From the NCBI GenBank assembly GCA_946886855.1, contig CAMPJJ010000041.1, forward strand, positions 1 through 44,401: a DNA stretch of 44,401 bases, written 5' to 3'. Positions 15,697-24,360 of the stretch are shown piece after piece; position 1 is the stretch's first letter, and each line of letters begins with the position of its first letter. The notes under the pieces were generated by a model that saw only the letters and a program-made list of their open reading frames with translations, searched no databases and was not told the origin of the DNA. Source of the DNA: an uncultured Roseateles sp. GTDB taxonomy: Bacteria; Pseudomonadota; Gammaproteobacteria; Burkholderiales; Burkholderiaceae. The translations under genes were made by a program, and so were the position numbers.

Positions 15697-17058
15697 TCAG
15701 CGCACGCAGGCGGGGGCGGGCTCTCCCACGACGGGGACCGTCGCAAAACTCAGGCCCCGTCCGGGTTCGACCGCGAAGTTCCGGGTGCCGGCCCGCGGCG
15801 GTCGCAGGCGGTAGCCGCAGGCCGGCGGGACGGCGGACCTGCTGACGGCGCTCACGACGTTGCCGATGATCGACAGGTCGTCCGGCGAGGTGTGGTCCGG
15901 TCCCGAGCCGTTGACGGCGATCTTCACCGTCACACCCTTGCCCCTGAACCAGTTGTCCTGCACGACCGTCCTCTTGGTCGGAAGCCCATTGACCGCATCG
16001 ACGCGCAATCGGGCGTTGAAGAAAATGTTCTGCCGCACATCGACGTCGGACATGGAGGCCAGGGCGACCACCCGGTTCGGGCCGCCACGGAAGGTGTTCC
16101 CGATCAAGGTCAGGTGGTCCGCCGCCGCGAAAACGGCGAGCGGGTAGAAGCGGGGGCGGGGCTGAAGAGGAATCTGGAACTGCGCGCGGGACGCAATGAC
16201 ATTGCCTTCGATGTGCGTGTTGGCCGACCCGAACAACCGCATTGCCGTCGTGTAGTGGCCCAGGCGCTCCGGCGCCTGTCTGTCCATCGCGTTTCTCGCA
16301 AGTTGCGTGGCGACTTCGGCTTGCCCGGGTCCGAGCTTGTCGAGATCGACCGCGCCGATCAGGTTGTTCCGGATCGTCGTCCCGCCGTCGAACGTCATGC
16401 CAGTCGGGGTGAACACGTCGATGCCGACGCCGGCGGTCGTGGAGGATTCGCGCCAGAAGACGTTGTCTTCAACGACGCGTTGGCCGCCACCGTGGAGAAC
16501 CAGTTGTTGCAGTTCGCTCGTGAGGCCGCGCAGGACGTTGCGTCGGATGGTGACCCGTCCCCCTGGAGAGACCAGCATCCGGACGTTGTCGAGATGCAGC
16601 TGCTGGACGAGGGTGTCGTCCCTGGATCCTGGATCGCCGCCGAGACCGAGGGTGCTGGTATTGGCGCTGAGTTGCCACGGGTCACTGTGGTTGATCAGCC
16701 GCGTCCTGCCGACCGTGCTGCCGACCAGGCCGGTGCCGGCCGGCAGGTCCAGTGCCACCCTGATGCCATACGTGCCGGCGGGCAGGAAGAGACGCGCCTG
16801 CTCGCGCTTGAGCGTGTCCAGCGCGTTGGACAGTTGCTGCGTGACGTCGCTGCCGGTGCCGACGATGCCGAAGTCGAGGGCGCAGCGGAGCGTGTGCGGC
16901 GTGTCGAGCACCGGCATGGGCTCGCCGGCGCACAGGGCGGTCGCCGCCGCCTGCGGGTGGGCGACGACGTTGGGGGGCGAGGCGGCCAGCGTGGCCGGCG
17001 CGAGCAGCGCGGCGATCAGGCACGCGCGGCGGCGGGAATGGGGAGGGTGAATCAGCAA
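15697..17058 (-). CDS. Exported right-handed parallel beta-helix protein
   Basis: Predicted 453 residues. A signal peptide precedes LAASPPNV. The region DFGIVGTGSDVTQQLSNALDTLKREQARLFLPAGTYGI is the familiar entry to pectate-lyase/polygalacturonase-like beta-helix proteins. Repeated short strands with Asn at turns follow (VTIRRNVLRGL, RVVEDNVFWRES, TTIRNNLIGAV, THIEGNVIASR, LTLIGNTFRGG, VDVRQNIFFNA, TVVQDNWFRG, LSIIGNVVSAV), about one rung per 20-25 residues. No catalytic set can be assigned, so polysaccharide binding or lyase action is only possible. It is same-strand upstream of feoA but separated by 143 bases holding the Fur box, so probably a separate unit. Confidence 0.78.
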   Translation of the reverse strand: MLIHPPHSRRRACLIAALLAPATLAASPPNVVAHPQAAATALCAGEPMPVLDTPHTLRCALDFGIVGTGSDVTQQLSNALDTLKREQARLFLPAGTYGIRVALDLPAGTGLVGSTVGRTRLINHSDPWQLSANTSTLGLGGDPGSRDDTLVQQLHLDNVRMLVSPGGRVTIRRNVLRGLTSELQQLVLHGGGQRVVEDNVFWRESSTTAGVGIDVFTPTGMTFDGGTTIRNNLIGAVDLDKLGPGQAEVATQLARNAMDRQAPERLGHYTTAMRLFGSANTHIEGNVIASRAQFQIPLQPRPRFYPLAVFAAADHLTLIGNTFRGGPNRVVALASMSDVDVRQNIFFNARLRVDAVNGLPTKRTVVQDNWFRGKGVTVKIAVNGSGPDHTSPDDLSIIGNVVSAVSRSAVPPACGYRLRPPRAGTRNFAVEPGRGLSFATVPVVGEPAPACVR

Positions 17059-17318
17059 GGGGAGTCCTTTCAGGGGGAGTGCGGCGTGCGCCGCCGCCCT
17101 GAATTGAAGATCCCTGGCGGTTCTCCCGCCATGACCGCGATCCGCCTCGTCGGGCCGCGCCGATCACTTCCTTGGCACCGGTTTCGACTGGTGAAAGGCA
17201 CGGCGTTCAGTTCCGGTCCACCGCCCCGCAAACGTTTAGCGTTTACCTTGACGTCGCTTACACTCGCGCCTTCTTAGAATGCTCGGCTGCTTCTCCACCC
17301 TTCGCATCGAGACCGCAA

Positions 17319-18335
17319 ATGATGAAGTTCTCCCTGTCGCCCACGCTGTCGTCCAGACAGACCGTCTTCTCGATCGCCGCCGGCCTGGCGCTGGCCGTGG
17401 CGAGCGGCGCGGCGGCCGCGCAGACCACCCCGGCGGTGATCTTCGACATGGGCGGCAAGTTCGACAAGTCCTTCAACGAGGCCGCGTACCGCGGCGTCGA
17501 GCAGTGGAAGAAGGACACGGGCGGCAAGTACCTCGAGTTCGAGATCAGCAACGAGACCCAGCGCGTGCAGGCGATCCGCCGCATGGCCGAGCGCGGCGCC
17601 AGCCCCATCATCTCGGTGGGTTTCGCCCAGGCCTCGGCGCTGAACCAGGTCGCCAAGGACTTCCCCAAGACCAAGTTCGTCATCATCGACGAGAAGGTCA
17701 ACCAGCCCAACGTGCAGTCGGTGCTGTTCAAGGAGCAGGAAGGCAGCTTCCTCGTCGGCGCGCTGGCCGCGCTGACCAGCAAGACCGGCAAGGTCGGCTT
17801 CGTGGGCGGCATGGACATCCCGCTGATCCGCAAGTTCGAATGCGGCTATGAGCAGGGCGCCAAGGCGGCCAATCCGAAGGCCGAGGTCTTCAAGAACATG
17901 ACCGGCACCACCGCCTCGGCCTGGAACGATCCGACCCGCGGCGGCGAGCTGGCCAAGGCCCAGTTCGCCAAGGGCGTGGACGTGGTCTTCGCCGCGGCCG
18001 GCGGCACCGGCGTCGGCGTCTACCAGGCGGCCAAGGACGCCGGCAAGCTGGCCATCGGCGTCGACAGCAACCAGAACCACCTGCAGCCCGGCACCATGCT
18101 GAGCTCCATGGTCAAGCGCGTGGACGTGGCCGTCTACAACGTGCTCAAGGAATGGAAGCCCGGCATCAGCGTGCTGGGCCTGAAGGAAGGCGGCGTCGAG
18201 TACGCCGTCGACGCGAACAACGCCAAGCTGATCGCCCCCGCGGTCAAGACCAAGCTGGACGCGTACAAGGCCGACATCATCGCCGGCAAGATCAAGGTCG
18301 CGGACTACATGGCGGACAACGCCTGCAAGAACTGA
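17319..18335 (+). CDS. BMP-family nucleoside ABC transporter substrate-binding protein
   Basis: Predicted 338 residues. The signal peptide is cut after ASGAAAA, and there is no lipobox Cys, so the protein should be soluble in the periplasm. The mature part shows the BMP/PnrA fold: VIFDMGGKFDKSFNEAAYRGVEQW, then PIISVGFAQASALNQVAKDFPKTKFVIID, GKVGFVGGMDIPLIRKFECGYEQGA and AIGVDSNQNHLQPGTMLSSMVKRVDVAVYNVL. BMP proteins bind purine or pyrimidine nucleosides. It is the first gene of a run with the matching ATPase and two permeases and with salvage enzymes, which fixes the substrate class. Two tandem ATGs begin the frame; the first is taken. Confidence 0.93.
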   Translation: MMKFSLSPTLSSRQTVFSIAAGLALAVASGAAAAQTTPAVIFDMGGKFDKSFNEAAYRGVEQWKKDTGGKYLEFEISNETQRVQAIRRMAERGASPIISVGFAQASALNQVAKDFPKTKFVIIDEKVNQPNVQSVLFKEQEGSFLVGALAALTSKTGKVGFVGGMDIPLIRKFECGYEQGAKAANPKAEVFKNMTGTTASAWNDPTRGGELAKAQFAKGVDVVFAAAGGTGVGVYQAAKDAGKLAIGVDSNQNHLQPGTMLSSMVKRVDVAVYNVLKEWKPGISVLGLKEGGVEYAVDANNAKLIAPAVKTKLDAYKADIIAGKIKVADYMADNACKN

Positions 18336-18360
18336 CCCCTCGCGAGCGAGCGTTCCTGAC

Positions 18361-19956
18361 ATGACACAGTCCCCACGCGGCGCCGCCGCGCCCGCGGTCC
18401 GTCTGTGCGAGATCTCCAAGCGCTTCGGCGCGGTCCAGGCCAACCGGGCGGTGAGCCTGGCCGTCGAGCGCGGCACGGTGCACGGCCTGGTCGGCGAGAA
18501 CGGCGCCGGCAAGAGCACGCTGATGGCCATCCTCTACGGCTATTACCACGCCGACGAGGGCCACATCGAGGTCGACGGCCAGCGCGTGACCATCGCCAGT
18601 TCGCAGCAGGCCATCGCGCTGGGCATCGGCATGGTGCACCAGCACTTCATGCTGGTGGACACCCTGTCCGCGCTGGACAACGTGATGCTGGGCGCGGAGC
18701 CGGCGTTCTTCCTTTCGCGCGCCAAGCGCCAGGTGCGCCAGGAGCTGGAAGCGCTGATGCGCGACACCGGCCTGACGGTGCGCCTGGACGCGACCGTCGC
18801 CGACCTGCCGGTCGGCGAGATGCAGCGGCTGGAGATCCTGAAGGCGTTGTACCGCGGCGCGAAGATCCTGATCCTGGACGAGCCGACCGCGGTGCTGACG
18901 CCGCAGGAGACCGACCAGCTGTTCGAGGTGCTGCGCCGCCTGCGCGAGCGCGGCACCACGATCCTCCTGATCACGCACAAGCTGCGCGAGGTGATGGCGC
19001 TGTGCGACGCCGTGACCGTGATGCGTGCGGGCGCCGTGATCCAGACCTGCGCGATCGGCGAGACCAGTCCCGAGGACCTGGCCGAGCGCATGGTCGGCCG
19101 CAAGGTCAACCTGGGCCGCGACGACGCCGCCGCGAAGGCGTCGTCGGACGCGCCGGTGCTGAAGGCCGAAGGCCTGACGGTCGCCGGCGACAGCGGCTCC
19201 GGCGTGCACCTGCTGAGCAACGCGACGCTGGCGCTTCGTCCGGGCGAGATCGTCGGCGTGGCCGGCGTTTCCGGCAACGGCCAGAGCGAGCTGCTGGAAG
19301 TCCTGGCTGGCATGCGCGCGCCGGACGCCGGTTCGCTGCACGTCGCCGGTCGCGATTTCCGCCCGACCTCGTGGATGGATCCGCGCACGGCGCGTGAGCT
19401 CAAGCTCGCGCATGTGCCCGAGGACCGCCACGCGCTCGGCATGGTGCTGGACTTCCCCGCGTGGGAGACGGCCGCGCTCGGGTACCACGAGCAGGACGCC
19501 TACCGCGCCGGCCCGATGGGCCTGGGCATGAACCAGCGCCACCTGCGCGCGCAGACCGCGGAGATGATGGAACGCTTCGACGTCCGTCCGCGCAACGCGG
19601 AGCTGGGCTCGTCCAAGTTCTCCGGCGGCAACCAGCAGAAGCTGATCCTGGCGCGCGAGATCGGCCAGAGCCCGGCGGTGCTGCTGGTCGGCCAGCCGAC
19701 CCGCGGCGTCGACATCGGCGCGATCGAATTCATCCACAACCAGCTGCGCCGCCTGCGCGACGCCGGCTGCGCCATCCTGGTCGTGTCCAGCGAGCTCGAC
19801 GAGATCCTGGCGCTGGCCGATCGCGTCATCGTCATGAACGCCGGCCGCATCACCGGGGAACTCGCGATCGACGAGTGCTCCGAGAAGAACCTGGGCCTGC
19901 TGATGTCAGCCTCCCCGAATCACGAGAAGACCGCCGCCGCGGCGACCACCCCATGA
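18361..19956 (+). CDS. Nucleoside ABC transporter ATPase, two ABC domains
   Basis: Predicted 531 residues with tandem ABC domains, as in sugar and nucleoside importers. Domain 1 has Walker A GENGAGKST (45-53), signature LPVGEMQRLEI, and Walker B ILILDEPTAVLTPQE. Domain 2 has a degenerate P-loop GVSGNGQSE without the usual Lys, the signature FSGGNQQK, and LLVGQPTRGVD in place of a canonical Walker B with Glu. This asymmetry is normal in the family, where one site is catalytically weak. It follows the binding-protein gene after 25 bases and overlaps the first permease by 4 bases (ATGA). Confidence 0.95.
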   Translation: MTQSPRGAAAPAVRLCEISKRFGAVQANRAVSLAVERGTVHGLVGENGAGKSTLMAILYGYYHADEGHIEVDGQRVTIASSQQAIALGIGMVHQHFMLVDTLSALDNVMLGAEPAFFLSRAKRQVRQELEALMRDTGLTVRLDATVADLPVGEMQRLEILKALYRGAKILILDEPTAVLTPQETDQLFEVLRRLRERGTTILLITHKLREVMALCDAVTVMRAGAVIQTCAIGETSPEDLAERMVGRKVNLGRDDAAAKASSDAPVLKAEGLTVAGDSGSGVHLLSNATLALRPGEIVGVAGVSGNGQSELLEVLAGMRAPDAGSLHVAGRDFRPTSWMDPRTARELKLAHVPEDRHALGMVLDFPAWETAALGYHEQDAYRAGPMGLGMNQRHLRAQTAEMMERFDVRPRNAELGSSKFSGGNQQKLILAREIGQSPAVLLVGQPTRGVDIGAIEFIHNQLRRLRDAGCAILVVSSELDEILALADRVIVMNAGRITGELAIDECSEKNLGLLMSASPNHEKTAAAATTP

Positions 19957-21086
19957 GCAGCCAAGCCCTGCAGATGCCGCGCTGGATGGACCTGGTCCTC
20001 CTGCCGCTGTGGAACCTGCTGATCGCGCTGGCGGTGGCCGGCGGCGTGGTGCTGCTGATCGGCGCCAGCCCGACGCAGGCGCTGACGGTGCTGCTCGACG
20101 GCGCGCTCGGCAGCGCGCGCGGCCTCGGCTACACGCTGTACTACACGACCACCTTCATCTTCACCGGTCTCGCGGTCGCGGTCGCCTTCCACGGCGGTCT
20201 CTTCAACATCGGCGGGGAAGGGCAGGCGACGCTGGGCGGCATCGGCGTGGCGCTGCTGTCGCTGTGGCTCGCGCCCAAGCTGCCGGGCTTCGTCATGATC
20301 CCGCTGGCGATCGTCGCGGCCGCGCTCTTCGGCATGGTCTGGGCGGCGGTGCCGGGCTACCTGCAGGCCTGGCGCGGCAGCCACGTGGTCATCACGACCA
20401 TCATGTTCAACTTCCTCGCGGCCGGCCTCAACGGCTACCTGCTCGTGAACTGGCTGCGCCCGAACGGCTCGATGTCGGTCGAGAGCGATGCCTTCGCCGA
20501 TTCCGCGCGCATCCCGGCGGTCCATGAGCTGCTGGCCAAGCTCGGCATCGAGTGGCCGTCCTCGCCGCTGAACCTGTCGATCCTGCTGGCCGTCGCGGCC
20601 TGCGTCTTCGTCTGGTGGTTCCTGTGGAAGAGCCGCGCCGGCTACGTGCTGCGCGCGGTCGGCTCCAATCCGAGCGCCGCCCATTACGCCGGCATCAAGC
20701 CGCGCTGGCAGGTGCTGGCCGCGATGGGCCTGTCGGGCGCGCTGGCCGGCCTGGTCGGCGTCAACGAGATCGCCGGCGTGCAGGGCAAGCTGACACTGGA
20801 CTTCGTCGCCGGCGCCGGCTTCACCGGCATCGCGGTGGCGCTGATGGGCCGCAACCATCCGGTCGGCATCGTGCTGGCCTCGCTGCTGTTCGGCACGCTG
20901 TACCAGGGCGGCGTCGAGGTCTCGTTCGAGGTCCCCGGCTTCAGCCGCGAGATGGTGGTGACGGTGCAGGGCCTGATCGTGCTCTTCGCCGGCGCGATGG
21001 CGATGGTGAGCGCGCCCATGTTCGCGAAGCTCTACGGCGCGTTCGCACGCAAGCAGCGCGCGGCGCAGGGGAAGTCCCATGGATGA
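19953..21086 (+). CDS. Nucleoside ABC transporter permease, first subunit
   Basis: Predicted 377 residues, about nine to ten membrane segments of the BPD_transp_2 family. FHGGLFNIGGEGQATLGGIGVALLS is the diagnostic motif of the YufP-type nucleoside permease. The cytoplasmic loop SRAGYVLRAVGSNPSAAHYAGI is the EAA-like coupling region. A large periplasmic loop follows NWLRPNGSMSVESDAF. The C-terminal GFTGIAVALMGRNHPVGIVLASLLFGTLYQGG is also conserved. The start overlaps the ATPase stop and the end overlaps the second permease by 8 bases, indicating tight translational coupling. Confidence 0.93.
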   Translation: MSSQALQMPRWMDLVLLPLWNLLIALAVAGGVVLLIGASPTQALTVLLDGALGSARGLGYTLYYTTTFIFTGLAVAVAFHGGLFNIGGEGQATLGGIGVALLSLWLAPKLPGFVMIPLAIVAAALFGMVWAAVPGYLQAWRGSHVVITTIMFNFLAAGLNGYLLVNWLRPNGSMSVESDAFADSARIPAVHELLAKLGIEWPSSPLNLSILLAVAACVFVWWFLWKSRAGYVLRAVGSNPSAAHYAGIKPRWQVLAAMGLSGALAGLVGVNEIAGVQGKLTLDFVAGAGFTGIAVALMGRNHPVGIVLASLLFGTLYQGGVEVSFEVPGFSREMVVTVQGLIVLFAGAMAMVSAPMFAKLYGAFARKQRAAQGKSHG

Positions 21087-22044
21087 GGTCCTGATCGGCT
21101 CCGTGCTGGCGTCGACGCTGCGCGTCACCACGCCGCTGCTGTTCGCCGCGCTCGCCGGCCTGCTGTCGGAGCGCTCCGGCGTCGTCGACATCGGCCTGGA
21201 GGGCAAGATGCTGTCCGCGGCGTTCGCGGCGGCGGCGGTGGCCAGCGTGTCGCACTCGACGACGCTGGGCCTGCTGGCCGCGGTCGGCGTGGCCATCGCG
21301 ATGTCGATGATCCACGGCTTCGCGACGGTGACGCACCGCGGCGACCAGGTCGTCTCGGGCGTCGCGCTGAACATGGTGGCCGCCGGCCTGACGGTGGTGC
21401 TGGGCATCGCCTGGTTCGCGCAGGGCGGCCAGACGCCGCCGATCGGCGCCGAGCAGCGCATCACCGGCCTGCTGCCGCAGTGGGCCGAACCCACGCCCGG
21501 CAGCTGGGTCGCCTCCGTCATCGGCCACGGCCTGCTGAGCCACAACGCGCTGGTCTACCTGGCCTTCGCGCTGGTCGTCGTCGTGTGGTTCTTCCTGGAG
21601 CGCACGCGCCCCGGCCTGCGCCTGCGCGCGGTCGGCGAGAACCCGGCGATGGTCGACGCCGCCGGCGTGTCCGTGCCGCGGCTGCGCTACACCGCGCTGG
21701 CGCTCAACGGCATCCTGTGCGGCCTGGGCGGCGCCTACCTGACGCTGGCGCAGAACGCCTCCTTCTCGCCCAACATGACCGCGGGCCGCGGCTTCATCGC
21801 GCTGGCCGCGATGATCTTCGGCAAGTGGAAGCCGGTGCCGACGCTGTGCGCCTGCCTGCTGTTCGGTTTCCTGGACGCCGTCGCGATCCGCCTGCAGGGC
21901 GTGTCGCTGCCGGGCATCGGCGAGGTGCCGGTGCAGCTCATCCAGGCGCTGCCCTACATCCTGACGGTGGTGCTGCTGGCCGGCTTCATCGGCCAGGCGA
22001 TCGCGCCCAAGGCGCTGAGCAAGCCCTACGTGAAGGAGCGTTGA
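21079..22044 (+). CDS. Nucleoside ABC transporter permease, second subunit
   Basis: Predicted 321 residues, about eight to nine membrane segments, BPD_transp_2 family (YufQ-type partner). The N-terminus TTPLLFAALAGLLSERSGVVDIGLEGKMLSAA is typical. The coupling loop reads PGLRLRAVGENPAMVDAAGVSVPRLRY and is followed by GRGFIALAAMIFGKWKP. It forms the heterodimeric channel with the preceding permease. The gene begins inside the end of that permease and is followed after two bases by cdd, whose AAGGAG site lies inside the last codons of this gene. Confidence 0.93.
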   Translation: MDEVLIGSVLASTLRVTTPLLFAALAGLLSERSGVVDIGLEGKMLSAAFAAAAVASVSHSTTLGLLAAVGVAIAMSMIHGFATVTHRGDQVVSGVALNMVAAGLTVVLGIAWFAQGGQTPPIGAEQRITGLLPQWAEPTPGSWVASVIGHGLLSHNALVYLAFALVVVVWFFLERTRPGLRLRAVGENPAMVDAAGVSVPRLRYTALALNGILCGLGGAYLTLAQNASFSPNMTAGRGFIALAAMIFGKWKPVPTLCACLLFGFLDAVAIRLQGVSLPGIGEVPVQLIQALPYILTVVLLAGFIGQAIAPKALSKPYVKER

Positions 22045-22046
22045 TC

Positions 22047-22493
22047 ATGGCCACGTCCCAGGACCTGATCGCGGCGATCCCGCTGCCCGCCGACCTCATC
22101 GAGCGCCTGCTGAAGGCCGCGCTCGACGCGCGCCAGCATGCGCATGCGCCATATTCGAAATACTTCGTCGGCGCCGCGGTGCTGGACGAGCACGGCCGCA
22201 TCCACGCCGGCTGCAACATCGAGAACGCCGCCTACCCGCAAGGCTGGTGCGCGGAGACCAATGCGCTCGGCCACATGATCATGGGCGGCGGGCGCGTGGC
22301 GCGCGCGGTGATGGTCACCGGCGCGGGCTCGGAAATCATCACCCCCTGCGGCGGCTGCCGCCAGAAGCTGCGCGAATTCGCGCGGCCCGACGACCTCATC
22401 GTGATCGCGGGCGACGCCTCCGGCGTGCGCGCGCACTGGACCCTGGAGCAGCTGCTGCCCGCCAGCTTCGGTCCGGATCACCTGAAGCCCTGA
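22047..22493 (+). CDS. cdd: Cytidine deaminase
   Basis: Predicted 148 residues, the size of the homotetrameric type. It converts cytidine and deoxycytidine to uridine and deoxyuridine. HAPYSKYFVGAAVLDEHGRIHAGCNIENAAYPQGWCAE carries Cys68 and the proton-shuttling Glu70. PCGGCRQ supplies Cys101 and Cys104, completing the three-Cys zinc site of the tetrameric family. AAGGAG lies 8 bases before the ATG. It is placed directly behind the transporter, so imported cytidine can be deaminated at once. Confidence 0.95.
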   Translation: MATSQDLIAAIPLPADLIERLLKAALDARQHAHAPYSKYFVGAAVLDEHGRIHAGCNIENAAYPQGWCAETNALGHMIMGGGRVARAVMVTGAGSEIITPCGGCRQKLREFARPDDLIVIAGDASGVRAHWTLEQLLPASFGPDHLKP

Positions 22494-22538
22494 ACATCCC
22501 CATCGACGCGGCCCCCGAGGTCGCGACAGGAGCACCCC

Positions 22539-23396
22539 ATGTCCATCCCCCTGCAAGGCGCCGCGCTCGACGCCGCCATCACCGCCAGCATCGCCACGCT
22601 GAAGTCGACCTTCGGCGAACAAGGTCCTGAAGTCGCCGTCGTTCTGGGCTCCGGCTGGTCCGGCGCCGTCGACCAGCTGCAGGACGTGCAGCACCTGCCG
22701 TACGCGCAGCTGCCCGCCTTCCCGCAACCGAAGGTCGAAGGCCACGTGGCCGAGATCGCCGTGGGCCGCGTCGGCCAGCAACGCGTGGCGATGCTGCGCG
22801 GCCGCGCCCACACCTACGAGAGCGGCGACTGCACCGGCATGGCCGGCGCGATCCGCAGCCTGAAGGCCTGGGGCGTGAAGGTGCTGGTGCTGACGAATGC
22901 GTCGGGCAGCCTGCGCTCGCACCAGCCGCCGGGCAGCCTGATGCTGATCTCGGACCACATCAACGCGCCGCAGCGCTCGCCGCTGACGGGGCTGCCGGGC
23001 AGCGACCGCTTCTGCGACATGAGCGTCGCCTACGACGCCGAGCTGCGCCAGCAGGGCTTCAAGGTCGCCCGCGAGCACAACATGGTGCTGACCGAGGGCG
23101 TGTACGTGTGGGCCGTCGGTCCGCACTTCGAGACGCCGGCGGAGATCCGCATGTTCGCCGCCTGGGGCGCGGACGCGGTCGGCATGAGCACCGTGCCGGA
23201 GACCATCCTGGCGCGTCACGCGGGCCTGCGCGTCGCCGGCCTGGCGCTGATCACGAACATGGCCGCGGGCATGTCGGACGAAGCCCTGACGCACGCACTG
23301 ACGCTGCAGCAGGCCAAGGTCTCGGGCGACCGCGCGGCGGCCTACCTGGGCCAGTACTTGGCCTCGCTGGCGACGCTGGAATCGCTGAAGGCCTGA
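22539..23396 (+). CDS. Purine nucleoside phosphorylase, trimeric class
   Basis: Predicted 285 residues. It cleaves purine nucleosides with phosphate to base plus (deoxy)ribose 1-phosphate. The PNP class II signatures are present: VVLGSGWSG for phosphate binding (35-42), GRAHTYE with His91, TNASGSL, GVYVWAVGPHFETPAEIRM with the base-binding Glu198, GMSTVPE with Met216, and ITNMAAG with Asn240, matching the 6-oxopurine pattern of trimeric PNP. Related names are punA, deoD2 and xapA; I cannot choose between them. CAGGAG precedes the ATG. It belongs to the salvage run. Confidence 0.93.
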   Translation: MSIPLQGAALDAAITASIATLKSTFGEQGPEVAVVLGSGWSGAVDQLQDVQHLPYAQLPAFPQPKVEGHVAEIAVGRVGQQRVAMLRGRAHTYESGDCTGMAGAIRSLKAWGVKVLVLTNASGSLRSHQPPGSLMLISDHINAPQRSPLTGLPGSDRFCDMSVAYDAELRQQGFKVAREHNMVLTEGVYVWAVGPHFETPAEIRMFAAWGADAVGMSTVPETILARHAGLRVAGLALITNMAAGMSDEALTHALTLQQAKVSGDRAAAYLGQYLASLATLESLKA

Positions 23397-23483
23397 CACG
23401 CGGCGGTGCAAGATCGGGGCGACGCACCCCGGTCGTCCGACCGGCGGGCCGGCCGTCCATGAATGAGCAGTAGGGAGTAGTCG

Positions 23484-24260
23484 ATGAAGTCGGAGATGAG
23501 TCTCGAACAAGCGGCGCGCCTGGCGCTGCAATGCCTGGACCTGACGAGCCTGAACGACGGCGACAACGCCGCCGACATCGAGGCCTTGTGCCAGCGCGCG
23601 GTCGGTGCGCCGGAGCGCGGCCATGTCGCCGCCGTGTGCGTGTGGCCCAGGTTCGTCGCGCAGGCGCGTGCCGCGCTGCCCCAGGACATCCGCGTCGCCG
23701 CGGTCGCCAATTTCCCCGACGGCAGCCTGGACCTGCCGCGCGTGCTGGCCGAGATCGACGCGATCGCGCAGGCCGGCGCGCAGGAGGTGGACGTCGTGCT
23801 GCCGTACCGTGCGCTGATGGCGGGGAAGTCCACCGAGGTCGGTGAATTCCTGTCCGAAGTCCGGCATGCGACGCGGCCGCTGACGCTCAAGGTCATCATC
23901 GAGTCGGGCGAACTCGGCTCGACCGCGCGCATCGCCGAGGCCACGCGCCAGGCGCTGATGGCCGGGGCGGACTTCGTCAAGACCAGCACCGGCAAGACCC
24001 CGGTGTCGGCGACGCCGGCGGCGGCCGCGACCATGCTGCGCGAGATCGCCGGCAGCGGTCTGGGCAATGCGGGCTTCAAGGCCTCGGGCGGCATCCGTTC
24101 GGTGGTCGATGCCCGCGCCTATCTGCAGCTGGCGGCCGACGCGCTCGGCGCCGCCGCGCTGACGCCGCAGCGCCTGCGCTTCGGCGCGAGCGGCCTGCTG
24201 GGCGACATCGAGGCGGTGCTGGCCGGACAGGACAGCGCGGCCGTCAGCGCCGCGTACTGA
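23484..24260 (+). CDS. deoC: Deoxyribose-phosphate aldolase
   Basis: Predicted 258 residues, a TIM-barrel class I aldolase splitting deoxyribose 5-phosphate to acetaldehyde and glyceraldehyde 3-phosphate. The E. coli-type motifs are present: AVANFPDGSLD, EVDVVLPYRALMAG with Asp103, the Schiff-base Lys166 in VKTSTGK, and the activating Lys199 in GFKASGGIR. Glu140 follows in KVIIESGELG. It is separated from the phosphorylase gene by 87 bases and is probably in the same unit. No phosphopentomutase gene (deoB) is visible in this window, although it is needed to link the phosphorylases to this enzyme. Confidence 0.95.
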   Translation: MKSEMSLEQAARLALQCLDLTSLNDGDNAADIEALCQRAVGAPERGHVAAVCVWPRFVAQARAALPQDIRVAAVANFPDGSLDLPRVLAEIDAIAQAGAQEVDVVLPYRALMAGKSTEVGEFLSEVRHATRPLTLKVIIESGELGSTARIAEATRQALMAGADFVKTSTGKTPVSATPAAAATMLREIAGSGLGNAGFKASGGIRSVVDARAYLQLAADALGAAALTPQRLRFGASGLLGDIEAVLAGQDSAAVSAAY

Positions 24261-24299
24261 AGCCTGGAACAAGCGCTCAGGCAGCGCAAGCCGCGACGA

Positions 24300-24324
24300 C
24301 CCGCCCCGATGGACGAGGGGCGGG
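24300..24324. other. Hairpin in the deoC-deoA gap
   Basis: CCCGCCCC (24300-24307) and GGGGCGGG (24317-24324) pair perfectly around a 9-base loop. There is no T-tract, and deoA follows 36 bases later. It may be an mRNA processing or attenuation structure. Its function is not shown. Confidence 0.4.
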
Positions 24325-24360
24325 CGCAGGACGACAACACATCGAAGGGACGCGGCGATC

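Noticed and set aside
17248..17280. TTGACG ... TAGAAT promoter for the BMP gene
   Set aside because: The spacer between the hexamers is 21 bases, too long for a sigma70 promoter; neither half alone is convincing.
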